DNA of 64,000 nt, from positions 558,001-622,000 of the forward strand of contig NZ_JANIGL010000001.1 of NCBI RefSeq assembly GCF_024518675.1, read 5' to 3'. The position numbers were made by a program, and so were the translations under genes. Below, in pieces: positions 1-9,517 of the stretch. Source of the DNA: Pseudoalteromonas shioyasakiensis (GTDB taxonomy: Bacteria > Pseudomonadota > Gammaproteobacteria > Enterobacterales > Alteromonadaceae). The notes beneath the pieces were generated by a model. That model saw only the letters and a list, made by a program, of their open reading frames with translations. It was not told the DNA's origin and ran no database searches. The first letter of the stretch is position 1; the number at the start of each line of letters is the position of its first letter.

Positions 1-25
1 GGAATGTATTTAACCTGAGTTCAGG

Positions 26-412
26 TTATTTAGCTATAAGTATGGGTAGAGAAAAAAACAAAAGAGCAGTAACACACATCCAGCTCATTGTTACCATAAA
101 ATAAACTTTTTTCGAAAAGCGAGAAAAGGCCTTTCTCACAGAATGGCTGTACTGTTGACGCTCTCCTAGGGCGCAGGTAAGCAAGGCAATAAATAAAATA
201 TATATAACAATGCCAGCAATACAAAACGTTAATTTACTCTGGTTGAATATCCACGCAATGATTTGTGGGTTAATTATGCCTATAATAAGCAATAGATTTA
301 GTAAAACTATCAGACTGATGACCAATATGCCATCAAGCCATGATGCTTTTTTATTTCGCTTTTTAAGCCAAGAAACATACACAAAGTGTATTGCACACAG
401 ATGTGAGCGCAT
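26..412 (-). CDS. Small inner-membrane protein, unknown function
   Basis: This 128-residue protein is not recognised. It has a short basic N-terminal segment (residues about 1-25) and then three hydrophobic stretches at about 26-48, 60-82 and 104-126, which fits a small inner-membrane protein. It lies 27 bases after lolE on the same strand and may be read from the lolCDE transcript. The ATG start is supported by an AGGA Shine-Dalgarno six bases upstream. Unusually, that Shine-Dalgarno is the loop of a perfect hairpin whose arm contains the start codon (described separately). No functional motif is visible, so a role in lipoprotein export would be a guess from position only. Confidence 0.65.
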   Translation of the reverse strand: MRSHLCAIHFVYVSWLKKRNKKASWLDGILVISLIVLLNLLLIIGIINPQIIAWIFNQSKLTFCIAGIVIYILFIALLTCALGERQQYSHSVRKAFSRFSKKVYFMVTMSWMCVTALLFFSLPILIAK

Positions 413-431
413 ATTAAATCCTTTTAATATG
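410..431 (-). promoter_or_regulatory. Hairpin holding the Shine-Dalgarno and start codon
   Basis: The arms CATATTAAA and TTTAATATG are perfect reverse complements separated by TCCT on the plus strand. In the minus-strand mRNA the loop is AGGA, the ribosome-binding site, and the 3' arm ends in the ATG of the small membrane-protein gene. The stem is almost all A-U pairs, so it would be weak and temperature sensitive. The structure is seen directly; a regulatory role is inference. Confidence 0.5.
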
Positions 432-439
432 TTAAAAAA

Positions 440-1690
440 TTAGTTGCCGAGTACTTTTGCGGGATCAACGCGAGTTGCTTGCCATGCGGGGTATATAGTA
501 GCCAGCACTGCTAATATAAAAGTCACGATAACGGTAATAACTATATCTTGCCAAACTAATTTGCTGGGTAAAAACTCAATAAAATAAACGCCTTCTAGTG
601 GGTTAGCACCTGCCAATTGGCTCAACCAAGTAAATAAACTACTTATATTCAACGCTAAAAACACTCCAACAAAACACCCTAAAACCACACCAACAAAGGC
701 TTGAGTTAGCCCTTGCATAACAAAGGTTGCTAATATAGTGCTGTCTTTTGCACCCATGGTTTTTAAAATTGCGATGTTTGCTTGTTTTTCACGCACTTCC
801 ATTACTAGCGAAGACACAATATTAAAACTGGCTACTGCGATAATTAAAAACACCACGATATACACTATGGTACGCACCATTTGAATATCTTGATACAAAC
901 TGCCTTGGGTTCTAAACCAGCTGGAGATATATACATAATCAGGAATGGTTTGCCCCACTCTGAGCGCTATTTGATGTGCATAAAAAACATCATTAACTTG
1001 TAAACGTAAACCAGTTACTTGCTGCTGGCTATAGCCAAGTAGCGATTGCGCTTTAGCCAAATGAATAAACGCTGCTGTGCTATCTATTGGCCCTCCCATT
1101 TTTACAATGCCTGCTAGGGTCAGGGTGACCCGTTTTGGTGCTAAAATATCGCTGCCGGTTTGATTCACTTGAGGAATTAATAAGGTAACTAAATCACCTT
1201 GCTGTAACTGCAATTGCTTAACAATTTGCGCCCCTAAAATAACTTCATCAAGATCTAATTGGCTGATCAGTTTACCTTGAGTATATTGATTAATTGATGA
1301 AACATTCTTTTCAAGTTCAGGGCTAACGCCACGTACTTCAACCGCTTTTAGGTCACTTTTATATTGCGCCATGCCATTTACACTAATAAAAGGGGCTGCA
1401 CCTGTCACTCCCGGTTGTTTGGCTAGATTTTCAACCTTACTTGGCCATTGCTCAATCGGCCTGTTTGGCGCAACATATTCTACTTGCGGTACCACACTTA
1501 ACAAACGGTGGACGAGCTGCTGCTCAAATCCATTGATCACCGACAAAGCAACAATTAGCACAGCAACGCCAAGCAAAATACCAATGGTCGATGCTTTTGC
1601 TATAAAGCTAACAAAACCATTTTGGCTTTCGTTTGAGCCAGAGTGTGCTCTAAACCGCTTACTTAAAAACGCACTAAGCAACATAGCCAC
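440..1690 (-). CDS. lolE: Lipoprotein-releasing ABC transporter permease LolE
   Basis: Inner-membrane permease of the LolCDE complex, which extracts outer-membrane lipoproteins from the inner membrane and hands them to LolA. The 416-residue protein has the family layout: one N-terminal membrane helix (about 30-55), a large periplasmic domain (about 55-270) and three C-terminal helices in the FtsX-like domain. It ends in the typical YPAWQATRVDPAKVLGN region. It is assigned as LolE because it is the third gene in the lolC-lolD-lolE order and begins MAM like the E. coli protein. The start at 1690 is a GTG inside the end of lolD (17-base overlap); an ATG two codons later (1684) is an alternative. 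Overlapping ends suggest translational coupling. Confidence 0.93.
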   Translation of the reverse strand: MAMLLSAFLSKRFRAHSGSNESQNGFVSFIAKASTIGILLGVAVLIVALSVINGFEQQLVHRLLSVVPQVEYVAPNRPIEQWPSKVENLAKQPGVTGAAPFISVNGMAQYKSDLKAVEVRGVSPELEKNVSSINQYTQGKLISQLDLDEVILGAQIVKQLQLQQGDLVTLLIPQVNQTGSDILAPKRVTLTLAGIVKMGGPIDSTAAFIHLAKAQSLLGYSQQQVTGLRLQVNDVFYAHQIALRVGQTIPDYVYISSWFRTQGSLYQDIQMVRTIVYIVVFLIIAVASFNIVSSLVMEVREKQANIAILKTMGAKDSTILATFVMQGLTQAFVGVVLGCFVGVFLALNISSLFTWLSQLAGANPLEGVYFIEFLPSKLVWQDIVITVIVTFILAVLATIYPAWQATRVDPAKVLGN

Positions 1691-2372
1691 TCTCTTTAAT
1701 AGCGATTTTTCCTTCGTCTAAATAGGCTATTTTACCGAGCTTATCAGCTAACTCTAAGTCATGGGTTACCACCACAAAGCTGGTATTTAAACTGGCATTA
1801 AGCTCTTTAATTAAGTCGTATATCTTTACTGCATTTTGTTTATCAAGATTACCTGTGGGTTCATCGGCAAGTACTAAGGCAGGTTGTGTGACCAACGCTC
1901 GTGCAATAGCAACCCGTTGTCTTTCACCACCAGATAAGGCAGACGGTTTATGTAAACTACGGTGAGAGAGCCCTACTTTGTCGAGCATTGCTAAGGCCTG
2001 AGTGTTTGCTTCTTTGGCATTCAACCCTTTGATAAGCAGCGGCATCGCGACATTTTCTACGGCATTAAATTCCATTAATAGATGGTGAAACTGATAAATA
2101 AAACCCAAATTTTCATTTCTAAATTTGGCTTGCTCTGTTCGAGACAAATCAGCAACACGTTGTCCTTTTATCTTAGCAACCCCATCACTTTGACTATCAA
2201 GCGTACCTAAGATATGCAGCAATGTGCTTTTACCCGAGCCTGAACTTCCAACAATAGCGAGCATTTCACCTTGTTGCAGTGTTAGGTCAACCCCTTTTAA
2301 AACATCAACTTGGTTCTCACCATCTTGATAGGATTTACTTAATTTTTCACATTGAATAACCAAATCATTCAT
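1674..2372 (-). CDS. lolD: Lipoprotein-releasing ABC transporter ATPase LolD
   Basis: Cytoplasmic ATPase that powers lipoprotein release by LolC and LolE. The 232-residue length is normal for the family. Visible motifs are Walker [10 protein letters not shown] (residues 42-50), the signature [15 protein letters not shown], Walker B ending [12 protein letters not shown] and the switch histidine in VVTHD. The segment [15 protein letters not shown] matches the Q-loop region characteristic of LolD. The start overlaps the end of lolC by eight bases and the end overlaps lolE, so the three genes form a tightly coupled operon. There is nothing unusual in the sequence. Confidence 0.96.
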   Translation of the reverse strand: MNDLVIQCEKLSKSYQDGENQVDVLKGVDLTLQQGEMLAIVGSSGSGKSTLLHILGTLDSQSDGVAKIKGQRVADLSRTEQAKFRNENLGFIYQFHHLLMEFNAVENVAMPLLIKGLNAKEANTQALAMLDKVGLSHRSLHKPSALSGGERQRVAIARALVTQPALVLADEPTGNLDKQNAVKIYDLIKELNASLNTSFVVVTHDLELADKLGKIAYLDEGKIAIKESGYVA

Positions 2373-3579
2373 AACGCAATACCTCTGCGGGGCTAACTTT
2401 AGCGGCCTTTTTGGCCGGATATAAGGTCGCTAAAAAACTCATTGCGATGCTTCCCAGCGCAATCAAAACTAAACTTGTCACATCAAATTTGACCGGTAAA
2501 CGAATGCCCGTCAAAACATTTAAACCAATGGCAGACAACACTTCATTAATATTGGCACTGAGTAATAACCCCAATGCTGCACCAATACTGGTGCCTATCA
2601 CACCGTTATATAAACCTTGAATCATAAATACATGTTGTACTTGGTTAGGAGTCAGGCCGAGTGTTTGTAAAATAGCCACTTCGCTTTGTTTTTCGCTGAC
2701 CATCATGGTCAAAGCTGAGACGATATTGAACACCGCAACTAACACAATTAAAGCGAGTAAAATCGACATAATTCGTTTTTCCATCGCAACAGCTGCAAAT
2801 AATGTTCCTTGTGATTGGCGCCAATCCGTCACATCAAAATCAGTAAATAAGTTTGTACTTGCTGTAAAATCGTCCACTAAAAAGGGGTCGTGTAATGAAA
2901 TGCTTAAATTAGGTGCAACGCGACTTGATTGCTTTAGCACTCGTTGTAATGACTCGCCACTGGTGAAAGCCAAGCCCATATCAATTTCTGAGCCCGTTTC
3001 GTAGATTGCAGCAATGGTAAATAACCGCTGGCTAGGTACGCGGCCTAGGGGCGTATAAGTTGACGCTCCAGGCATAATCAAACGTACTTTATCGCCTAAG
3101 CCAATCCCCAGTTTGCGAGTTAAATAACGGCTGACAGCAATGTTATAGCGTGAGGCAAGTACTTTGCTCCAATCACCTTGTACTATTTTATCGCTAATTT
3201 TATAAAGTGAGGCGTTATCATCATATAAACCTTGTAATAACACCCCATGTAAATCTTTGTTTGTTTGCAATATTGCCTCGCCATGGCGGTAAAGGCTGGC
3301 ATGTTTTACATAAGCTGACGAAACAACATTATGTTGTAACGTTTTCATTTGTTGTTGAGTTTTATTCGTTGATGCAATTTCAACATGGGGGATCAAACCG
3401 AGCATATTCGATTTTAAATTATCCTCAAACCCATTCATTATTGAGCTGACGGTATAAAGCGCCATCAAGCCAATGGCAATTCCTGCGATGGAAAAAAAAG
3501 AGATAAACGAAATAAACGCATTCCCTTTCGAGGAGCGACTATATCTGAGTCCAATGAAAAGACTAACTGGTTGAAACAT
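2365..3579 (-). CDS. lolC: Lipoprotein-releasing ABC transporter permease LolC
   Basis: First gene of the lipoprotein-release operon. The 404-residue protein begins MFQPVSLFIGLRYSRS, closely like E. coli LolC, and ends PAEVLRYE as LolC does. One N-terminal transmembrane helix (about 22-45), a periplasmic domain and three C-terminal helices are apparent. The periplasmic region contains the conserved PLGRVPSQRLF segment. LolC is the subunit that docks LolA in E. coli, and the same role is inferred here. The first ATG is used; a 3580-3720 intergenic region separates it from a LysR gene on the same strand and should hold the operon promoter, although no clear -35/-10 pair was picked out. Confidence 0.95.
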   Translation of the reverse strand: MFQPVSLFIGLRYSRSSKGNAFISFISFFSIAGIAIGLMALYTVSSIMNGFEDNLKSNMLGLIPHVEIASTNKTQQQMKTLQHNVVSSAYVKHASLYRHGEAILQTNKDLHGVLLQGLYDDNASLYKISDKIVQGDWSKVLASRYNIAVSRYLTRKLGIGLGDKVRLIMPGASTYTPLGRVPSQRLFTIAAIYETGSEIDMGLAFTSGESLQRVLKQSSRVAPNLSISLHDPFLVDDFTASTNLFTDFDVTDWRQSQGTLFAAVAMEKRIMSILLALIVLVAVFNIVSALTMMVSEKQSEVAILQTLGLTPNQVQHVFMIQGLYNGVIGTSIGAALGLLLSANINEVLSAIGLNVLTGIRLPVKFDVTSLVLIALGSIAMSFLATLYPAKKAAKVSPAEVLRYE

Positions 3580-3720
3580 AATTAATTATGGTCACATTTG
3601 AGGCCAAATAAACTGCAATACTAGCATGGTTTTGTATTAAATTGGTATTAGGCTAACTGTAAAAAATAATTATAAATCTGATACTTGAACCTATCATTAA
3701 TACTGACATCTCAATATAGG

Positions 3721-4590
3721 CTAATTTAGAGTTGCAACTAAATGATCCAACAAGGCTTTTACATTGGTGGCAACAAACTGACGAGGTGGATACACCCCCC
3801 AAACCCCTTCCGGCTTGGGTTGATTATTGGTTAAAATTGGCACTAGATTACCCGCGGTTAAATCATCTTCAATATAGTAATTGGGTAACTGAACAATCCC
3901 CAATCCCTTTTTAGCAGCATCGGCTAACGCCCAACCACTATTGCACTGTAAGCGCCCTGCTATTTTAATATGTTTATCTCGCCCTTGCTCGCACACCCGC
4001 CAATAACTACTGTTACCAATTAAACATTGATGTTGGTGCAATTCAGCCAGCGTGTGAGGCTCACCAAACCGTGTTAAATAATCAGGTGAACAGCAAATCA
4101 CAAAATGCCGTGCACTTAAGCGTCGCGCTTTCAGGCTTGAGTCTTTTAAATGCCCTAATCGTATGGCTAAATCAAAGCCGCCTTCTAACAAATTTTCTTG
4201 CTGATTACTCAGCGCCATTACCACTTCTACATCGGGATGTTGTTGCATAAAGCTATGCACCGCAGGCATTACAAATGTTTCACCGTACATTACAGGGGCT
4301 GTGAGTTTAATTTTACCTTTTGGGGTATTTTGCTGTTGTGCAAGTAACGCCGTTGCATCGTCCATCGCATGTTGTAAGTGCTTTATTTGGTGTAAAAAGG
4401 TTTCACCTTCTTTAGTCAGTACAACTTTACGGGTTGTGCGTGTTAATAACTGCGTGTTTAATCTTTGCTCAAGTGCAGTTACTTGGCGGCTTATATGGGC
4501 AACCGATACATTTAAACTCGAAGCTGCGTGAGTAAAGCTGCCCTCTTCACCCACTGCAATAAACTCATCAATTCCTAACCAACGGCTCAT
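3721..4590 (-). CDS. LysR-family transcriptional regulator beside frmA
   Basis: LysR-type regulator of 289 residues when started at the ATG at 4590 (MSRWLGIDEF). An upstream in-frame ATG at 4635 would add 15 residues not typical of the family, so 4590 is preferred. The winged helix-turn-helix covers about residues 4-62 (SFTHAASSLNVSVAHISRQV), and the remainder is the effector-binding domain. It is transcribed divergently from frmA across a 118-base gap containing a TTGTTT/AAACAA palindrome. That arrangement, usual for LysR regulators and their targets, suggests it controls the formaldehyde genes. The effector is unknown. Confidence 0.88.
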   Translation of the reverse strand: MSRWLGIDEFIAVGEEGSFTHAASSLNVSVAHISRQVTALEQRLNTQLLTRTTRKVVLTKEGETFLHQIKHLQHAMDDATALLAQQQNTPKGKIKLTAPVMYGETFVMPAVHSFMQQHPDVEVVMALSNQQENLLEGGFDLAIRLGHLKDSSLKARRLSARHFVICCSPDYLTRFGEPHTLAELHQHQCLIGNSSYWRVCEQGRDKHIKIAGRLQCNSGWALADAAKKGLGIVQLPNYYIEDDLTAGNLVPILTNNQPKPEGVWGVYPPRQFVATNVKALLDHLVATLN

Positions 4591-4634
4591 TATTACCATA
4601 CTGTAAAAGTGTTTTATTAAAATGAAGATTAACA

Positions 4635-4649
4635 TTGTTTGAGAAACAA
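4635..4649. promoter_or_regulatory. Palindromic operator candidate between LysR gene and frmA
   Basis: TTGTTT and AAACAA form a perfect inverted repeat around GAG, in the short divergent intergenic region. It fits the T-N11-A pattern of LysR-type binding sites. The repeat is visible in the sequence; binding by the adjacent regulator is inferred. Confidence 0.45.
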
Positions 4650-4690
4650 ATAAAATAACGCTATTGTTTTTATGTTTATAACGTCAATAA

Positions 4691-5830
<1,140 letters not shown>

Positions 5831-5846
5831 TATCTCTTAATGATGC

Positions 5847-5874
5847 AAGCCATGAATCTGTTTCATGGCTTTTT
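5847..5874 (+). terminator. Intercistronic terminator-like hairpin between frmA and frmB
   Basis: AAGCCATGAA and TTCATGGCTT pair around a five-base loop and are followed by a T run. The hairpin ends about 13 bases before the frmB start, so it probably reduces read-through from frmA rather than ending an unrelated operon. Confidence 0.65.
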
Positions 5875-5886
5875 AGCGAGGACAAC

Positions 5887-6729
5887 ATGCTAGATAATTT
5901 AACCTCAGTGAAAGTAAGCGGTGGCTGGCATAAACAATACAGCCATAGCGCCAGTAGCACCCACTGTAAAATGCGCTTTGCCGTATTTTTACCACCCGGT
6001 GCAAGCCAAACAAATAAGGTTCCGGTGCTTTATTGGTTGTCAGGTTTAACCTGTACTGATGAAAACTTCATGCAAAAAGCAGGTGCATTTAAAAAAGCAG
6101 CAGAGCTTGGTATTGCTATTGTAGCCCCAGATACCAGCCCTCGTGGTGAAAATGTACCTGACGAAGACAGCTATGACTTTGGCCAAGGTGCAGGTTTTTA
6201 CGTTAATGCAACCCAAGCACCTTACAACACTCATTACAATATGTACGATTATGTTGTTAACGAACTACCGGCTTTAATTGAACAACATTTTCCTGTGTCT
6301 GATAAAAAAGCGATTAGTGGTCATTCAATGGGTGGACATGGCGCGCTGATGATAGCACTTCGTAATCCTAACAGTTACACCAGTGCATCGGCATTTAGCC
6401 CTATAACTAACCCGATGGCCTGTCCATGGGGCGAAAAAGCGTTTAGTCATTATTTGGGTAATGATAAAGCAACGTGGGCGCAATATGATACATGCCAGCT
6501 TATGCAACAAGCGCAAGCAAGTGATTTTGTACCAATGCGTGTTGATCAAGGTGAAGCGGATAACTTTTTGGTTGAACAGCTAAAAACCGAAAACTTATTT
6601 CAACAAGTAAATGAAAAAGACTACCCTGCACAAATTAATATGCATGCAGGTTATGACCACAGTTATTTTTTCATCAGTAGCTTTATAGACGAACACCTAT
6701 TATTTCATCAACAGTATTTGCTTGATTAG
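5887..6729 (+). CDS. frmB: S-formylglutathione hydrolase
   Basis: Hydrolyses S-formylglutathione to formate and glutathione, completing glutathione-dependent formaldehyde detoxification. The 280-residue esterase-D-type protein has the nucleophile in GHSMGGHGA (S147), the family segment YWLSGLTCTDENF (about 49-61) and a C-terminal histidine in YDHSYFFI; an acidic residue in the DQGEADNF region completes the expected triad. A GAGGA ribosome-binding site precedes the ATG. It follows frmA directly. Its stop codon overlaps the stop of the convergent lipoprotein gene by three bases. Confidence 0.95.
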   Translation: MLDNLTSVKVSGGWHKQYSHSASSTHCKMRFAVFLPPGASQTNKVPVLYWLSGLTCTDENFMQKAGAFKKAAELGIAIVAPDTSPRGENVPDEDSYDFGQGAGFYVNATQAPYNTHYNMYDYVVNELPALIEQHFPVSDKKAISGHSMGGHGALMIALRNPNSYTSASAFSPITNPMACPWGEKAFSHYLGNDKATWAQYDTCQLMQQAQASDFVPMRVDQGEADNFLVEQLKTENLFQQVNEKDYPAQINMHAGYDHSYFFISSFIDEHLLFHQQYLLD

Positions 6730-7061
6730 ATTCTGTACCTGTGAGGTTGTGTATTCACTTCCTCACAGATTTTCACTGATTTTGATACTCTTGTACACAC
6801 AACGTCAGGTTCAACACCTTGCTGTACCAACTCCACTAAATAGCGATCTACGGCTAAACCTAAATCAGTAAACGATAAAGTAGCAACATCAGATGCTAAG
6901 TGTTTACTTTTGGCTGTTTCACTTGGGTGTGACAGAGCTAAGTCTGCATCATAGTTTTCATCAGCTTTGGTGTAAACTGTACTATCAACAACAAAGCCCG
7001 CTACCGTACAACCACTTAAGGTTAAAATAAGGCATACTTTGCAAATAATGAGTTTGAGCAT
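6726..7061 (-). CDS. Small predicted lipoprotein, unknown function
   Basis: A 111-residue protein with a lipoprotein signal peptide: a short charged start, a hydrophobic core and the lipobox LSGC, with the acylated cysteine at about residue 18. The mature part is soluble and contains DVATLSFTDLGLAVDRYLVE and two further cysteines near the C terminus (DVVCTRV, VKICEEV) that could form a disulfide. The family is not recognised. It is convergent with frmB and overlaps its stop codon, so it is unlikely to belong to the formaldehyde pathway. A strong inverted repeat lies within its final codons. Confidence 0.7.
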   Translation of the reverse strand: MLKLIICKVCLILTLSGCTVAGFVVDSTVYTKADENYDADLALSHPSETAKSKHLASDVATLSFTDLGLAVDRYLVELVQQGVEPDVVCTRVSKSVKICEEVNTQPHRYRI

Positions 7062-7309
7062 TTTTATTCCCTGTGATCAAAGCCAAGTTAACCTGAATAA
7101 GTACTTCGTTAGTAGCTAGCAATTATAGGCGTAGACATTAATAAAGTATTAGTTAAAGTTTGTAATTAACTGTATGAAAACTACGCTGGGTCTGTAAAAT
7201 TTTCCCATTAAACTCGTCAATATAAACTAAGTAATTGTTTTATAATAATTTATAATTGGATTGCTATTTGCTTAATAAGTCTAATGGTTAATTGTTGGAA
7301 CTAGCAAAA

Positions 7310-7738
7310 ATGGAATTAGACTTACAGTGGAACGAAATTGTTAAGAATTTAGTGCAATTAGGTATTGCTTACTTGCTTTCATTGCCTATGGCATTTGACC
7401 GAGAGCGATCAAATCATGGGGCTGGTTTACGCACCTTCCCTTTAGTTGCTGTTGCTTCTTGTGGCTATGCATTGGTTGGAATGTCGGTACTGACATCATC
7501 AGAAGCTGAATCTAAGGTACTGGAGGGTATAATTACCGGTATTGGTTTTATTGGTGGCGGCGCTATTTTAAAAAATAAAAACTCGACCTATGGTACGGCC
7601 ACCGCAGCAAGTATCTGGAATATGGGTTTAATTGGCATTGCAGTCGCATTTAGCCGATACGAAATTGCATTATTGATGGCTATTATTAACTTTGTGACAC
7701 TTAGATATGTGAAGCGAATTAAACCATCAGTAAAATAA
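7310..7738 (+). CDS. MgtC/SapB-family membrane protein (short form)
   Basis: Membrane protein with the MgtC N-terminal domain: the family signature DRERSNHGAGLRTFPLVA (about 26-43), then GIITGIGFIGGGAILK and TYGTATAASIWNMGLIGIAVA. It has four or so hydrophobic segments and lacks the C-terminal ACT-like domain of full MgtC. MgtC proteins act in magnesium and acid stress and modulate the F-ATPase in pathogens; the role of short forms is unclear. The ATG at 7310 (MELDLQ) is preferred over an upstream TTG at 7292. A second short MgtC-like gene lies at 18898-19413. Confidence 0.85.
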   Translation: MELDLQWNEIVKNLVQLGIAYLLSLPMAFDRERSNHGAGLRTFPLVAVASCGYALVGMSVLTSSEAESKVLEGIITGIGFIGGGAILKNKNSTYGTATAASIWNMGLIGIAVAFSRYEIALLMAIINFVTLRYVKRIKPSVK

Positions 7739-7768
7739 CAAGAACAGCTAAACTGCCGTTCTTGTTTT
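7737..7768. terminator. Bidirectional terminator between mgtC-like gene and ybiT
   Basis: AACAAGAAC and GTTCTTGTT form a nine-base-pair stem, followed by T on the plus strand and preceded by an A run. It serves two convergent genes whose ends are under 40 bases apart. Confidence 0.75.
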
Positions 7769-7776
7769 ATAATGTA

Positions 7777-9375
7777 TTACTGCGCCGCCTCTGCTTGGCT
7801 GGCCATAAACTCGTTAAATGTACCGTGGAAATTAACCACTTTTTTATCTCGGATATCAATAATGCGCGTAGCCAATGATGAAACAAATTCGCGGTCATGA
7901 CTTACGAAAATCAATGTGCCTTCAAAATCTTTTAATGCATTATTAAGTGCTTCAATGGCTTCCATATCCATGTGGTTAGTTGGCTCGTCCATCACCAGTA
8001 CGTTGACATCCTGCATCATCAGTTTACCAAACAATAATCGGTTTTTTTCACCACCTGAGCAGTTTTTAGCTTTCTTATTGGCGTCATCTGCTGTGAATAA
8101 CAAACGACCCAACATACCACGCACCATTAAGTCGTTATGTTTAGCTGTACGCCATTGTGACATCCAATCAAACAGTGTTAAGTCGTTGTCAAAGTCTTTA
8201 CTGCTATCTTGCGGGCAATAGCCAATAGATGCATTTTCTGACCATTTAATAACGCCGTGGTTTGGCTCAAGCTCATTCACTAAACAGCGAATGAAAGTTG
8301 ACTTACCTACACCGTTCTCACCAATAATAGCTAATTTTGAGCCTGCTTCTAAAATAAGCTCGCCACCTTCAAACAATACTTCGCCATCAAAACCATGACC
8401 AAACTGTTCCAGGATCAATGCTTGGCGATGCATTTTTTTGCCCTCATCAAAATACAATGATGGTGCCATACGGCTTGACGATTTAACTTCATCGAGGCTG
8501 ATTTTATCCATTTTCTTAGCTCGAGAGCTTGCCTGTTTTGCCTTTGACGCATTTGCACCAAAACGATTTACGAAATCTTGTAGTTCATCGATTTCAGATT
8601 GTTTCTTGGCGTTTCCTGCCAGTAGCTGCTCGCGAATTAGCGTTGATGCTTCAATGTATTTCTCGTAATTCCCCGGATAAATACGTAATTCACCATAGTC
8701 TATATCGGCCATGTGGGTACACACAGCATTTAAGAAGTAACGGTCATGGGAAATGATGATCATGGTGCATTTACGCTGATTAAGCTCATGCTCTAACCAG
8801 TTGATTGTATGTATGTCCAAGTTATTGGTCGGCTCATCCAGTAATAAAATGTCTGGATTAGCAAACAATGCTTGCGCAAGTAATACACGTAATTTCCAAC
8901 CTGGAGCGACTTGTGACATTAAGCCAAAATGAAACTCTTCTTCGATACCTGCTTTTAATAAAATATCGCCAGCACGGCTTTCAGCACTGTAGCCATCCAT
9001 TTCGGCAAAAATGCTTTCAAGCTCAGCCACTTTCATGCCTTCTTCTTCACTCATTTCAGGTAAAGAATAAATACGATCGCGCTCTTGCTTTACTTTCCAT
9101 AGTTCAACATCACCCATGATAACAGTATCTACCACTGAGTATTGCTCAAAAGCAAATTGGTCTTGACTAAGGTTACCTACTTTCAAACCTGGTGTAATTG
9201 ACACATTTCCAGAAGACGGGGTAAGTGCGCCACTTAAAATTTTCATAAATGTTGATTTACCGCAACCGTTAGCCCCTATTAGGCCATAACGATTTCCGTT
9301 ACCAAATTTAGCGGATATATTTTCAAATAACGGTTCGGCACCAAACTGCATGGTGATATTAGCGGTTGAGATCAA
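7777..9375 (-). CDS. ybiT: ABC-F family ATPase YbiT
   Basis: Soluble ABC-F ATPase with two ABC domains on one chain and no membrane segments; members of the family act on ribosomes during translation. The 532-residue length and N terminus ([20 protein letters not shown]) match YbiT of E. coli closely. Walker A motifs are GANGCGKST (about 34-42) and GENGVGKST (about residue 352). Signature and Walker B regions include [14 protein letters not shown] and [13 protein letters not shown]. The inter-domain linker (about 240-310) is basic and alpha-helical in character. It is a single gene with its own promoter, a TATAAT box with a CG-rich discriminator. Confidence 0.93.
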   Translation of the reverse strand: MISTANITMQFGAEPLFENISAKFGNGNRYGLIGANGCGKSTFMKILSGALTPSSGNVSITPGLKVGNLSQDQFAFEQYSVVDTVIMGDVELWKVKQERDRIYSLPEMSEEEGMKVAELESIFAEMDGYSAESRAGDILLKAGIEEEFHFGLMSQVAPGWKLRVLLAQALFANPDILLLDEPTNNLDIHTINWLEHELNQRKCTMIIISHDRYFLNAVCTHMADIDYGELRIYPGNYEKYIEASTLIREQLLAGNAKKQSEIDELQDFVNRFGANASKAKQASSRAKKMDKISLDEVKSSSRMAPSLYFDEGKKMHRQALILEQFGHGFDGEVLFEGGELILEAGSKLAIIGENGVGKSTFIRCLVNELEPNHGVIKWSENASIGYCPQDSSKDFDNDLTLFDWMSQWRTAKHNDLMVRGMLGRLLFTADDANKKAKNCSGGEKNRLLFGKLMMQDVNVLVMDEPTNHMDMEAIEALNNALKDFEGTLIFVSHDREFVSSLATRIIDIRDKKVVNFHGTFNEFMASQAEAAQ

Positions 9376-9465
9376 GATGAATTCCTAAGCAAAATGAGCA
9401 AGTAAACTCATCGTCCAACAATGAAGAGTTAATACAGGCAATAACACAATATAAAGAGGCCGCGA

Positions 9466-9494
9466 ATTATACAGCCCACACACCATACAGTCGA
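9466..9494 (-). promoter_or_regulatory. Promoter of ybiT
   Basis: On the minus strand a perfect -10 TATAAT (9466-9471) is preceded, with a 17-base spacer, by TCGACT as -35 (four of six matches). It is followed by the discriminator TCGCGG. It lies about 90 bases upstream of the ybiT start. Confidence 0.55.
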
Positions 9495-9517
9495 GCTTTG
9501 TCGTATTTTACATATTA

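Noticed and set aside
210..443. Plus-strand reading frame opposite the small membrane-protein gene
   Set aside because: It is antisense to a gene with three membrane helices and a ribosome-binding site, has no ribosome-binding site of its own and ends within the lolE region. Likely a shadow.
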